A stretch of 18,469 nucleotides of DNA from Saprospiraceae bacterium. Lineage in GTDB: Bacteria > Bacteroidota > Bacteroidia > Chitinophagales > Saprospiraceae. A program made the translations under genes and the position numbers. Shown here one piece after another: positions 7,205 to 14,869 of the stretch; the stretch's first letter is position 1; each line of letters begins with the position of its first letter. Under the pieces are notes generated by a model. That model saw only the letters and a program-made list of their open reading frames with translations, was not told the origin of the DNA and did not search any database. The DNA lies in NCBI GenBank assembly GCA_020437045.1, contig JAGQWV010000099.1:1-18469 (forward strand), given 5' to 3'.

Positions 7205-10200
7205 ATGAAGAAGTATTTTTACAATTTAACATTGATCTATAATGTCTTTTTATGTTCATTATTTTTAATGACGACCTATTACTTTGGTGTTGCTCAAAAT
7301 ATCCGGTACGAAGAGAACTATGGAAGTCAGGGCAATGATTATTTGCGTAATTTTTTTCAGACCGCAGACCAGGGATACATTGCGATTGGATATTCCGAAT
7401 CAGTATCCGGTCAAGTGGATCCATTGAATTGTGCAGGATACACTCCTAACGATGGCTGGATCGTAAAACTAACATCGTCGGATGGTCAGATTTCCTGGAA
7501 AAAGACAGTTGGTGGTGGGGAAAATGATTATGTCTATGATGGAATTGAAACTAGCGGCGGATTTGTTTTTTCAGGCACTACATATAGTGACGACTGTGAT
7601 TTAGTAAACGAAAGTCCTGGAGGCTGGGTGTTCAAATTAGATCAATCCGGAGACCTCTCCTGGTCATACAGCTATACTCCCACTAGTGACCCATCCAAAG
7701 TATTTAAGATGAGTTCGATTGTAGAAAAAACCGCAGTATCTGGTTTTTTGCTGGGAGGCAATTACAACCTCGGACCTACCAATAATGCTTGGTTAATGGA
7801 TGTGAATGATTTTGGAATTAAGGGATCTTTTGAGGAATTACTTACAGATCGTTTTATTGTGGATATTAAAAACAGCCCGGATGGGGGATATGTAGTTGGC
7901 GGATTTTCCTATGAATACTGTCCAATGTGTGAATGCGCAAACGGTACAGAAAACTTAGAGATTACAAATGTGTGGTTTCGAAAATACGATGGACAATTTA
8001 ATCTGATTTGGGATCAGGAATATGGATTGATCAACTACTTTGATTACCTCTCTGATTTTGTTGTAAATAGTGATAATAGTATTTCTGCAGTTGGTTTGTC
8101 CACTCAATGTTACATTTATGAAAATCAAATTTCGGGCAATGGAAGAAGTATGTTGGTTGGACTTCCCGACGGTAATTGGGGCATGAATATTGGTTCGGGA
8201 GGCCAGTTGCTTAACTCGATTGAGCTGGATTTTTCGGTCGGCACCTACCTTGATGCAAAGGACAATCAATATGGGAGCCGGATGGCAACTACATCGGAAG
8301 GAGGTTTTGTCTTCTGTACACAAATCCCCGAGGAAATCGCAGCCTGCTTAGATCCATCACAGAATCTCGGGCGCCAATATTGGATGATAAAGACCGGCAG
8401 TCAATTTGAGATCGAATGGTTCAAGGATTTTGGGGGATCAGATCAGGATTTTGCATTTTCAATTGAGCAAATAGTGGATGGTGGGTACATTCTGGGAGGA
8501 ATTTCACTTTCCAACGATTACGATGTTGGTGGGAATTATGGAAATTATGACTATTGGATTGTGGAAATAGATTCATTTCAAAATGGTCCGTATTGCCCTG
8601 TGAACCCTTATACCTATTATACTGATCCCCAGATTTCTCTATTGACTCACTCGAATCGCATAAGAAGGGTTGTAATGGGTATGATTGATCATGAATCTAC
8701 GGATGGTGATCCAGGTTATTCAAACTTCACTGATATTTCAACCATTATTGAGCCTTCCACAAATGTGGAAATGTCACTTTACAATTTAAATGAATTTGTT
8801 TCTGCTGGTGTGAGTTATCACGGTGCAAACTACGGAGTCTGGATTGACTGGAACCAAGATGGGGATTTTTATGATCCTGGAGAAGAAACAATATTTTCTG
8901 TCTACTATGATCAAAATGATTTCTATGCGTCAGTGACTACTCACACTTTTGCCATTCCACCAATTACCAATTTACCATCTGAATATACAATGAGGATAGG
9001 CATTTTTCCCGACGGAATAAACCCAGATCCTTGTATACCATGCTTTTTTGGTGAATACGAGGATTATACCTTACAGGTGGATCTTATTCCGAATCTAAAT
9101 TGTTCTTATACAGGTTATACACTAAACTCAAATTATCAACACGCACCTTACGATTATGTAGATTATATGTCCGTGGGCAGTAGCGTTTTATATTATCCAC
9201 AATGTAATAATGAACAGTATCCCGGTCATGAAGAATGTTGGGATTTATTTCCAATGGAATTCGATCAGCAGATCACCATCGAAGTAGAGATGTTTGGAGT
9301 GGATGTAGATGTATTTGTGATCAAGAATTATAATGAGAAAACCGGATTGGTTGCCTGTAGTACGGAAAGTGGTTTTACTGATGAAATATTGACTTTTTCC
9401 AATGATCCAAATGTTGATCAATACACGGTTGTGATAGATTCAAAGACGCCTTCAAATGGGTCTGGGTATTATTATATCCGTGTTACTTCTCAACCTTTGT
9501 TTCGATGTGATGATGACTATTTCACGACTAACGAACAATTTGATGTGACTTCTTTAATGATGGGATGTGATGATCTAAAAAGTACGAACAGGATTGTTGT
9601 AAATCCAGCCGCACCGGTAAACTACAATTTGACTTTAGCTGATAATTCTTCTAACCAAAATGGCGTTCCACCGGTGGAAAGTTATTTGAGAATTTGGTTG
9701 GATCTTAATGGTGATGGAGATTATTCCGATATGGGAGAAATGATTGAAGATGAAGTATGGCAAAATAATTATACACATAGTTCTTCAGTAAGTTTAACGA
9801 ATGTCGTGCCTGGCACCTATAAAATGCGTTATCAAGTCGCGTGCTTCAAGGATGACATTAATTTTCCTGCTAACCCATGTATATTTTGGTTTAATGGAGC
9901 GGAAGTACGAGACCTTGAAATAAAAATCATAGATGATCAAGATCCCTATTGCTTCTCAAAGGGTTGTGTAACTTGCCCTAATGGAGGTGAAACATACATA
10001 AATCAAGTGGCATTTTATCAATCAGTAGTACCCTCTTTTAATGATGGAGGTTATGGATGCTTTCTTGATTATCCGGAAATAATCCCCCAAAATGGAAATT
10101 TACAAATGGTAATTGATGGCTACAGTTGCGGTGGAGAAAATCTTTTTTATAGCGCTTTTATTGATGTCACTGGGCCGAATGGGCCAGGAAATCCTAATGG

Positions 10201-10903
10201 ATCATTTAGTGATTTTGGAGAAGTTCAAAGTGGCACCAGCAACTTAATAATTTTTAATTTAACCGGAGTGCCACCGGGAGAGTACCGGTTAAGAATTATG
10301 GCCGAATCTTATACCGGTGCATTACCTTCTGCTAATCCCTGTAAAGTTGATTTCAAGGGGGAAACGGAAGATTATACCTTCATTATATGTCCTAGTGGGC
10401 AGAACTGTGTAGCAAAACCATTAGTAGGAATATCTTCCACTCAGAATTATGGGATTGCTCCCTTAGTAGTTGATTTTGCTCCTGATTTTGGGGAATTGAC
10501 CATTAACAGCCTCTTCATAGACACAACCTCTTATACCTACAGTTGGATTTTTCAAGGAGGCCAACCTACATCCTCAACTGAAAAATATCCAACAATTGTA
10601 TATAATTCACCCGGCAAATACGATGTTTCTCTTGAGATAACCAATACTGCAGGTACATCGACCTTAACAAAAAATCAATATGTAGAAGTACTTGGACCCA
10701 ATGATTGTCCACCAATGCGAAATCTCACCAGTATGGTTTCCAGTGGGATATATAAAGCTTCCGAAGTGTTAATGATCGATGGTTCGATTTTAACAGGTAG
10801 TAATGTAACCATACAGGCTGGGCAAACTTTAAATTTCTTGTATCCTTTTCAGGTGCAGTCAGGGGCGGATTTACTTGCCAAAATTGCTGGTTGTGATCAA
10901 TAG
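7205..10903 (+). CDS. Giant secreted multidomain protein (propeller-like repeats, GEVED domains, PKD, shared C-terminal domain)
   Basis: I place the start at 7205 (MKKYFYNLTLIYN), which gives a normal signal peptide ending near FGVAQ and lies 10 nt after the HTH gene; an ATG at 7166 would overlap that gene and spoil the signal. The 1232 residues run as follows. Residues 25-455 are repeats of the DGGYxxGG / DYWIVEID type, a probable propeller. A GEVED domain covers about 510-625 (WIDWNQDGDFYDPGEE, then GEYEDYTLQV). A PPC-like beta-sandwich covers about 640-765. Two more GEVED-like domains lie at about 800-910 (LDLNGDGDYSDMGE) and 965-1060 (GETEDYTF). A PKD domain covers about 1070-1165 (YTYSWIFQGG, NSPGKYDVSLEI). 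The shared C-terminal domain ends AKIAGCDQ. It is an adhesin-like surface protein whose ligand is unknown. It heads the secreted part of the operon. Confidence 0.9.
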   Translation: MKKYFYNLTLIYNVFLCSLFLMTTYYFGVAQNIRYEENYGSQGNDYLRNFFQTADQGYIAIGYSESVSGQVDPLNCAGYTPNDGWIVKLTSSDGQISWKKTVGGGENDYVYDGIETSGGFVFSGTTYSDDCDLVNESPGGWVFKLDQSGDLSWSYSYTPTSDPSKVFKMSSIVEKTAVSGFLLGGNYNLGPTNNAWLMDVNDFGIKGSFEELLTDRFIVDIKNSPDGGYVVGGFSYEYCPMCECANGTENLEITNVWFRKYDGQFNLIWDQEYGLINYFDYLSDFVVNSDNSISAVGLSTQCYIYENQISGNGRSMLVGLPDGNWGMNIGSGGQLLNSIELDFSVGTYLDAKDNQYGSRMATTSEGGFVFCTQIPEEIAACLDPSQNLGRQYWMIKTGSQFEIEWFKDFGGSDQDFAFSIEQIVDGGYILGGISLSNDYDVGGNYGNYDYWIVEIDSFQNGPYCPVNPYTYYTDPQISLLTHSNRIRRVVMGMIDHESTDGDPGYSNFTDISTIIEPSTNVEMSLYNLNEFVSAGVSYHGANYGVWIDWNQDGDFYDPGEETIFSVYYDQNDFYASVTTHTFAIPPITNLPSEYTMRIGIFPDGINPDPCIPCFFGEYEDYTLQVDLIPNLNCSYTGYTLNSNYQHAPYDYVDYMSVGSSVLYYPQCNNEQYPGHEECWDLFPMEFDQQITIEVEMFGVDVDVFVIKNYNEKTGLVACSTESGFTDEILTFSNDPNVDQYTVVIDSKTPSNGSGYYYIRVTSQPLFRCDDDYFTTNEQFDVTSLMMGCDDLKSTNRIVVNPAAPVNYNLTLADNSSNQNGVPPVESYLRIWLDLNGDGDYSDMGEMIEDEVWQNNYTHSSSVSLTNVVPGTYKMRYQVACFKDDINFPANPCIFWFNGAEVRDLEIKIIDDQDPYCFSKGCVTCPNGGETYINQVAFYQSVVPSFNDGGYGCFLDYPEIIPQNGNLQMVIDGYSCGGENLFYSAFIDVTGPNGPGNPNGSFSDFGEVQSGTSNLIIFNLTGVPPGEYRLRIMAESYTGALPSANPCKVDFKGETEDYTFIICPSGQNCVAKPLVGISSTQNYGIAPLVVDFAPDFGELTINSLFIDTTSYTYSWIFQGGQPTSSTEKYPTIVYNSPGKYDVSLEITNTAGTSTLTKNQYVEVLGPNDCPPMRNLTSMVSSGIYKASEVLMIDGSILTGSNVTIQAGQTLNFLYPFQVQSGADLLAKIAGCDQ

Positions 10904-10952
10904 TAAATCATTATTTTGACTAATTTCTTAATACTAAATTACGATTTGTAAG

Positions 10953-12500
10953 ATGAATAAATCTTTCATATTCCTGACAGGCCTTTTATTGAATCTGCAG
11001 ATGAACCTCAATTCACAAAACCAACTTTTTATCGAAGGAAATGTCGATACGACAACCATTTTGGATGATGGATTTGAAGATGGAAATTTGAGTCCGTTTA
11101 GTACTGGAGGTGATGCAACGTGGAGTATTCAAAGCCTGATGTCCAATACCGGATCAAAGGCAGCAATAAGTGGTCTCATAGCTGAAGATCAAGAATCCTA
11201 TTTGGAATATAATCTGACCGTACCAGTAGGGGCTACCGCTATTGTTTCTTTTGCTGCAAAGGTTAGTACTTATAATGTTTTTACTTTTACTGTTGATGGT
11301 GAAATTGTCTGGGATATTTACGGTACAAGTGATTGGAATACCTATAGTCCTATTACTCTTGGAGAAGGGAATTATATTCTCAGGTGGAGTCTAAATGTGT
11401 CTTACACCGATCCACCATTTCAAGACAAAGCGTGGTTAGATGACGTTAATATCTACTTTATGGATCATTTCGCCATCAAAATCAAGGACAATACGGAAGG
11501 TGTGGGAAAAATACTTACAAGCGATAAGGAAGGAAATGCATATTGGAGTACACCTAGCAGTTTATTTAGCAAACCTCAAAATTTACCACTAAGCCTTTCT
11601 GGTAAGTTTAGCGGTCCCATATTGACTATCGAAAACAATTTTCCAGGAGTCTATAGTGAGACTTCACCTTCTCTCGGAATTAAAATTCCTGTGGCCGATA
11701 TTGGAATTTGTGTTGATTCATCAGTTCTCTCTGGATTTAGATCTATCAATTCTGTAAATTTTGGTTTCGAATCTTTGTATGCTGGATACTCTGGTTTTGC
11801 ATCCACCGGAGGAATCCGTGGCTTTCAATCAAATGATGCTTCATTTGTGGGCTTCGAGTCAAACAGTTCTTCGTATGGATTTGAGAATAATTTTTCGACT
11901 TCACACGGATTTGTTTCCTATGGAGCTGGTGGTGATGGGATATATGTCACTGGTTCAAGTGGATTCGCTGGTAATTTCGATGGTGATGTGCAAGTAACCG
12001 GTATGCTTACCAATGGTGGAGGTTCTTTAAAAATTGACCATCCTCTTGATCCTGAAAATAAATACTTGTATCATTCATTCGTAGAATCAGCCGATATGAT
12101 GAATATTTATAATGGTAATATTTCGTTAGATGCAAATGGTAGTGCAGTAGTTGTTTTACCCGACTGGTTTGAGGCATTGAATTTTGATTTTCGATATCAG
12201 CTTACTTGCATTGGAGGTTATGCCCAAATTTATATATCGGAAAAAATTGTAGATAATCAATTTAGGATAGCTGGTGGAACACCAGGGTTAGAGGTATCCT
12301 GGCAGGTTACAGGTGTTAGGAAAGATCCTTATGCGGTTGCAAATCCAATTGTTACCGAGGTGGAGAAGCCACTAAACGAGAAAGGATATTTTTTGCATCC
12401 CAAAGCTTATGGATTTAAGGCAGAAAAAGGAATAAACTACCAGATTAGTCAGGAGAATTTAACGAGAGACCAAACAAAAATTATATTAAATAGACAGTAA
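10953..12500 (+). CDS. Secreted tail-fibre-like protein with conserved KIDHPLDP C-terminal domain
   Basis: This 515-residue protein has a signal peptide (1-21, LNSQ) followed by QLFIEG. Residues about 35-170 look like a jelly-roll, concanavalin- or MAM-like sandwich (DDGFEDGNLSPF at 38-49, closing at WLDDVNIYF). A linker (KIKDNTEGVGKILTSDKEG) leads to Gly/Phe-rich short repeats (about 265-340, repeated GF with S/E), probably a beta-helix shaft. Residues about 358-485 are a domain I recognise from many Bacteroidota and cyanobacterial secreted proteins: KIDHPLDPENKYLYHSFVES, DMMNIYNGN, PDWFEALN, FRYQLT and VSWQVTGVR. It lacks the GC-type C-terminal domain of its neighbours, so its export or anchoring must differ. 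It sits in an operon 49 nt after the giant protein and 77 nt before the S74-type gene. A fibre or adhesin role is inferred. Confidence 0.85.
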   Translation: MNKSFIFLTGLLLNLQMNLNSQNQLFIEGNVDTTTILDDGFEDGNLSPFSTGGDATWSIQSLMSNTGSKAAISGLIAEDQESYLEYNLTVPVGATAIVSFAAKVSTYNVFTFTVDGEIVWDIYGTSDWNTYSPITLGEGNYILRWSLNVSYTDPPFQDKAWLDDVNIYFMDHFAIKIKDNTEGVGKILTSDKEGNAYWSTPSSLFSKPQNLPLSLSGKFSGPILTIENNFPGVYSETSPSLGIKIPVADIGICVDSSVLSGFRSINSVNFGFESLYAGYSGFASTGGIRGFQSNDASFVGFESNSSSYGFENNFSTSHGFVSYGAGGDGIYVTGSSGFAGNFDGDVQVTGMLTNGGGSLKIDHPLDPENKYLYHSFVESADMMNIYNGNISLDANGSAVVVLPDWFEALNFDFRYQLTCIGGYAQIYISEKIVDNQFRIAGGTPGLEVSWQVTGVRKDPYAVANPIVTEVEKPLNEKGYFLHPKAYGFKAEKGINYQISQENLTRDQTKIILNRQ

Positions 12501-12577
12501 TCTCACTTCACTATTTCATTGAACAGTAATAATGAATCTGTAGTTGAATGCCAGCAAAAATAGAAAATTAGCAAATC

Positions 12578-13441
12578 ATGAAAAAAATTCTCATAATCTT
12601 GCCCCTATATGTTGGATTTCAGTCCCATCTATTTTCTCAATGGGTGGATCAAGGTAGTTACTTATTAACTACTGACTGGGCCTGGATTCGTAACACTCGT
12701 GGATTATATTTGAGTTACGATCAAAATGATGCCAATGAGGTTAGCACGGATCAAAATGGAATGTTGCGGTTTGTGCGAAATACTGATCAAGCTACCAATA
12801 CATCCTTCAGAATCGATGACGATAGTAATAATTATTATTTGCATCCAAATGGGGGAGGTACAATATATTTAAATTTTCAACAGGATCAGTCAATCAGTTA
12901 TGACCATAATAGAGGTTATATTTGGGCAGGTGCAGCTGCAAGCCTGGGCACATTAGGAATGTATGCTAAGAAACTTGATTTATTATCTGAAGGAGATATC
13001 ACTCTCACGGGCCATGGAGCTTCCATACATAATCAAATCCATATTAATGACGTGGGCATTGGAGTAAATAGATATCCCACTAACTATGATTTCGAAATCG
13101 ATGGTGATGTAGGAATCTCAGGAGCAGTTTATGGGTTATCCGATCGGAGAGCCAAAAGTAATATAGAATCATTATCAAATGTATTGTCATCAGTTATTAC
13201 TCTAAATCCCGTTTCATATACCAATCTCGTTGAGACTGAGGAAGAGCCTATTAGATACGGACTGATTGCGCAAGAAGTTGAAAAGGTATTTCCCAATCTT
13301 GTGGGAGAGTTTGGACCAGGTGACGATGAAGGTCAATTGAAAGCGATCAAATATTTGGATTTGATACCACTTCTGGTTCAAGCTATTAAGGAACAAAATG
13401 AAGTCATAGTTGCATTACAAGAAGAAATTCGAAATAAATAA
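12578..13441 (+). CDS. Secreted protein with peptidase S74 / endosialidase-type chaperone domain
   Basis: This 287-residue protein has a signal peptide MKKILIILPLYVGFQSHLFS (1-20). A beta-rich middle follows (WAWIRNTRGLYLSY at about 34-47, NNYYLHPNGGG, VGIGVNRYP), then the S74 intramolecular chaperone domain from about residue 187. That domain shows LSDRRAKSNI with Ser188-Asp189, GLIAQEVEKVFPNLV and AIKYLDLIPLLVQAI, ending in a short coiled coil (EQNEVIVALQEEI). In phage tail spikes and bacterial surface fibres this domain trimerises the fibre and then cuts itself off before the conserved Ser. The motif is intact, so self-cleavage between about residues 187 and 188 is expected. The gene lies 20 nt before the FG-GAP gene. 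It probably makes or assembles a trimeric extracellular fibre. Confidence 0.9.
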   Translation: MKKILIILPLYVGFQSHLFSQWVDQGSYLLTTDWAWIRNTRGLYLSYDQNDANEVSTDQNGMLRFVRNTDQATNTSFRIDDDSNNYYLHPNGGGTIYLNFQQDQSISYDHNRGYIWAGAAASLGTLGMYAKKLDLLSEGDITLTGHGASIHNQIHINDVGIGVNRYPTNYDFEIDGDVGISGAVYGLSDRRAKSNIESLSNVLSSVITLNPVSYTNLVETEEEPIRYGLIAQEVEKVFPNLVGEFGPGDDEGQLKAIKYLDLIPLLVQAIKEQNEVIVALQEEIRNK

Positions 13442-13461
13442 TTGTCTCTAAATAATATTAT

Positions 13462-14793
13462 ATGAACCATATAAACCTTATCTACTCAATATTTTTCATA
13501 TCCTTTCTTTTTCTAAATTCTTTGTTTTCTCAAGAACAACTGGAGTTAAAAGGAGCACTTAGTATAGAAAATTCAAATAGTGAAACACCAATTGCGGGAA
13601 CCATTCGCTGGAATGCTACTAGTAATGATTTTGAAGGGTATGATGGTTCAATTTGGCGATCTCTGACTGCCAATAGTGGTGTTAATGGTTCGACAGGAAC
13701 AATAAGTGATTATGGCGTAGGTCTGACCATTGAAAATCAAAAGCTATTTATTGCGGGTGCTAATGGTTTAGATGGATTTGGAAGTTCGGTTTCTTCTGAT
13801 TCGATTTGGTCGGTGATCGGGGCGCCCTATACGAATGTCAATGGACAAATTGCTCAAGGGGTAGCCTACGTCTATAAGTTTGAGGATAATAAATGGGTGA
13901 TTAAAGACACATTGACAGGATCTGATTCCCAAAATTACGAAAGCTTTGGTAATTCAGTGGCCATCAGTGGAGATCGGATTGTGGTAGGAGCAAAGGATTC
14001 CGGGATAAGTGGAAAAGTCTACTTTTACACAAGAAATGGAGATCAATGGATCGAAAGTCAGAAGATATTTGCACCTAACAGCGATGATGGTCAGTTCGGA
14101 TACAAAGTGGATATAGATGGAAACTACGCGATCATTTCAGCTTATTTGGCGAATGTCGGACCAAATATTGATCAGGGCCGTGTCTACATTTATCATTATA
14201 ATGGATCATTTTGGGAGTTTCAAGATGATATTACAGCAGGCGATGGAGTAGCAGATGACCAATTCGGATCGTCAGTCGCTATCAAGGGAGATTTGGCAGT
14301 AGTGTCCGCAGAAGTCAAAATGGTGGATGGTTTCACCGATCGAGGTGCGGTCTATTTATTTGGAAGAAATGGGATTATCTGGGAAGAGTTGGCGTTTAAA
14401 CCAGAACCCCAAGTGTCAAATGATTACCAAAATTTTGGTAAAAGTATTGATTTTGACGGTACCAGTCTTCTTGTTTGTGATGCCGGATATGGCGATATCA
14501 CAGGCTACTTTTTCAGCTGGAATGATGGGTGGTTTCTTAGTGATGTTGTTATCGCTCCCAGCAACCCTGATGGTGGCAGTGGTGCTTTCTACCAAGACCG
14601 ACTGATGCTTTTTCTTTCGGGATTCTGCTGGACAAATAGCGGTTGGAAAAACAATAAACTGTTCTCGAATGGTGATGGAATCTTTGGAAATCAGGAATCT
14701 TTTTGCACGAGTGTCGAAATGACAGGTAATAGCATATTTGTTAGTAATTCATATGATGGCAAAGTTTATGTCTATTTGTTTAAGAACAAATGA
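13462..14793 (+). CDS. Secreted FG-GAP repeat protein
   Basis: This 443-residue protein has a signal peptide (1-23, LFSQ). After it comes QLELKGALSI and the module GTIRWNATSNDFEGYDGS-WRSLT (46-69), which is common at the N-termini of Bacteroidota tail-fibre-like proteins. Six FG-GAP-type units follow, at about 106 (FGSSV), 162 (FGNSVAISGDRIVVGA), 212 (FGYKVDIDG), 268 (FGSSVAIKGDLAVVSA), 325 (FGKSIDFDG) and 414 (FCTSVEMTG). Each continues into a (G/R)xVYxYxxNG strand. Such repeats form integrin-alpha-like beta-propellers and often bind ligands or calcium, although canonical DxDxDG loops are not evident here. No C-terminal sorting domain is visible. It follows the S74 gene by 20 nt and is probably co-translated. 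A binding or surface role is inferred. Confidence 0.88.
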   Translation: MNHINLIYSIFFISFLFLNSLFSQEQLELKGALSIENSNSETPIAGTIRWNATSNDFEGYDGSIWRSLTANSGVNGSTGTISDYGVGLTIENQKLFIAGANGLDGFGSSVSSDSIWSVIGAPYTNVNGQIAQGVAYVYKFEDNKWVIKDTLTGSDSQNYESFGNSVAISGDRIVVGAKDSGISGKVYFYTRNGDQWIESQKIFAPNSDDGQFGYKVDIDGNYAIISAYLANVGPNIDQGRVYIYHYNGSFWEFQDDITAGDGVADDQFGSSVAIKGDLAVVSAEVKMVDGFTDRGAVYLFGRNGIIWEELAFKPEPQVSNDYQNFGKSIDFDGTSLLVCDAGYGDITGYFFSWNDGWFLSDVVIAPSNPDGGSGAFYQDRLMLFLSGFCWTNSGWKNNKLFSNGDGIFGNQESFCTSVEMTGNSIFVSNSYDGKVYVYLFKNK

Positions 14794-14869
14794 TTGTTTC
14801 GTTAATATTCAGTAAATCGGATATTTGGGTTTTATGAAAACACATTGTTTAATTTGACATTAGAACGCT

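Noticed and set aside
14794..14827. Bacteroidota-type promoter before the gene at 14870 (TTG ... GATATTTG)
   Set aside because: The -7-like box matches 7 of 8 positions of TAnnTTTG, but the spacing to TTG (23 nt) is too long and such matches are common in AT-rich DNA.
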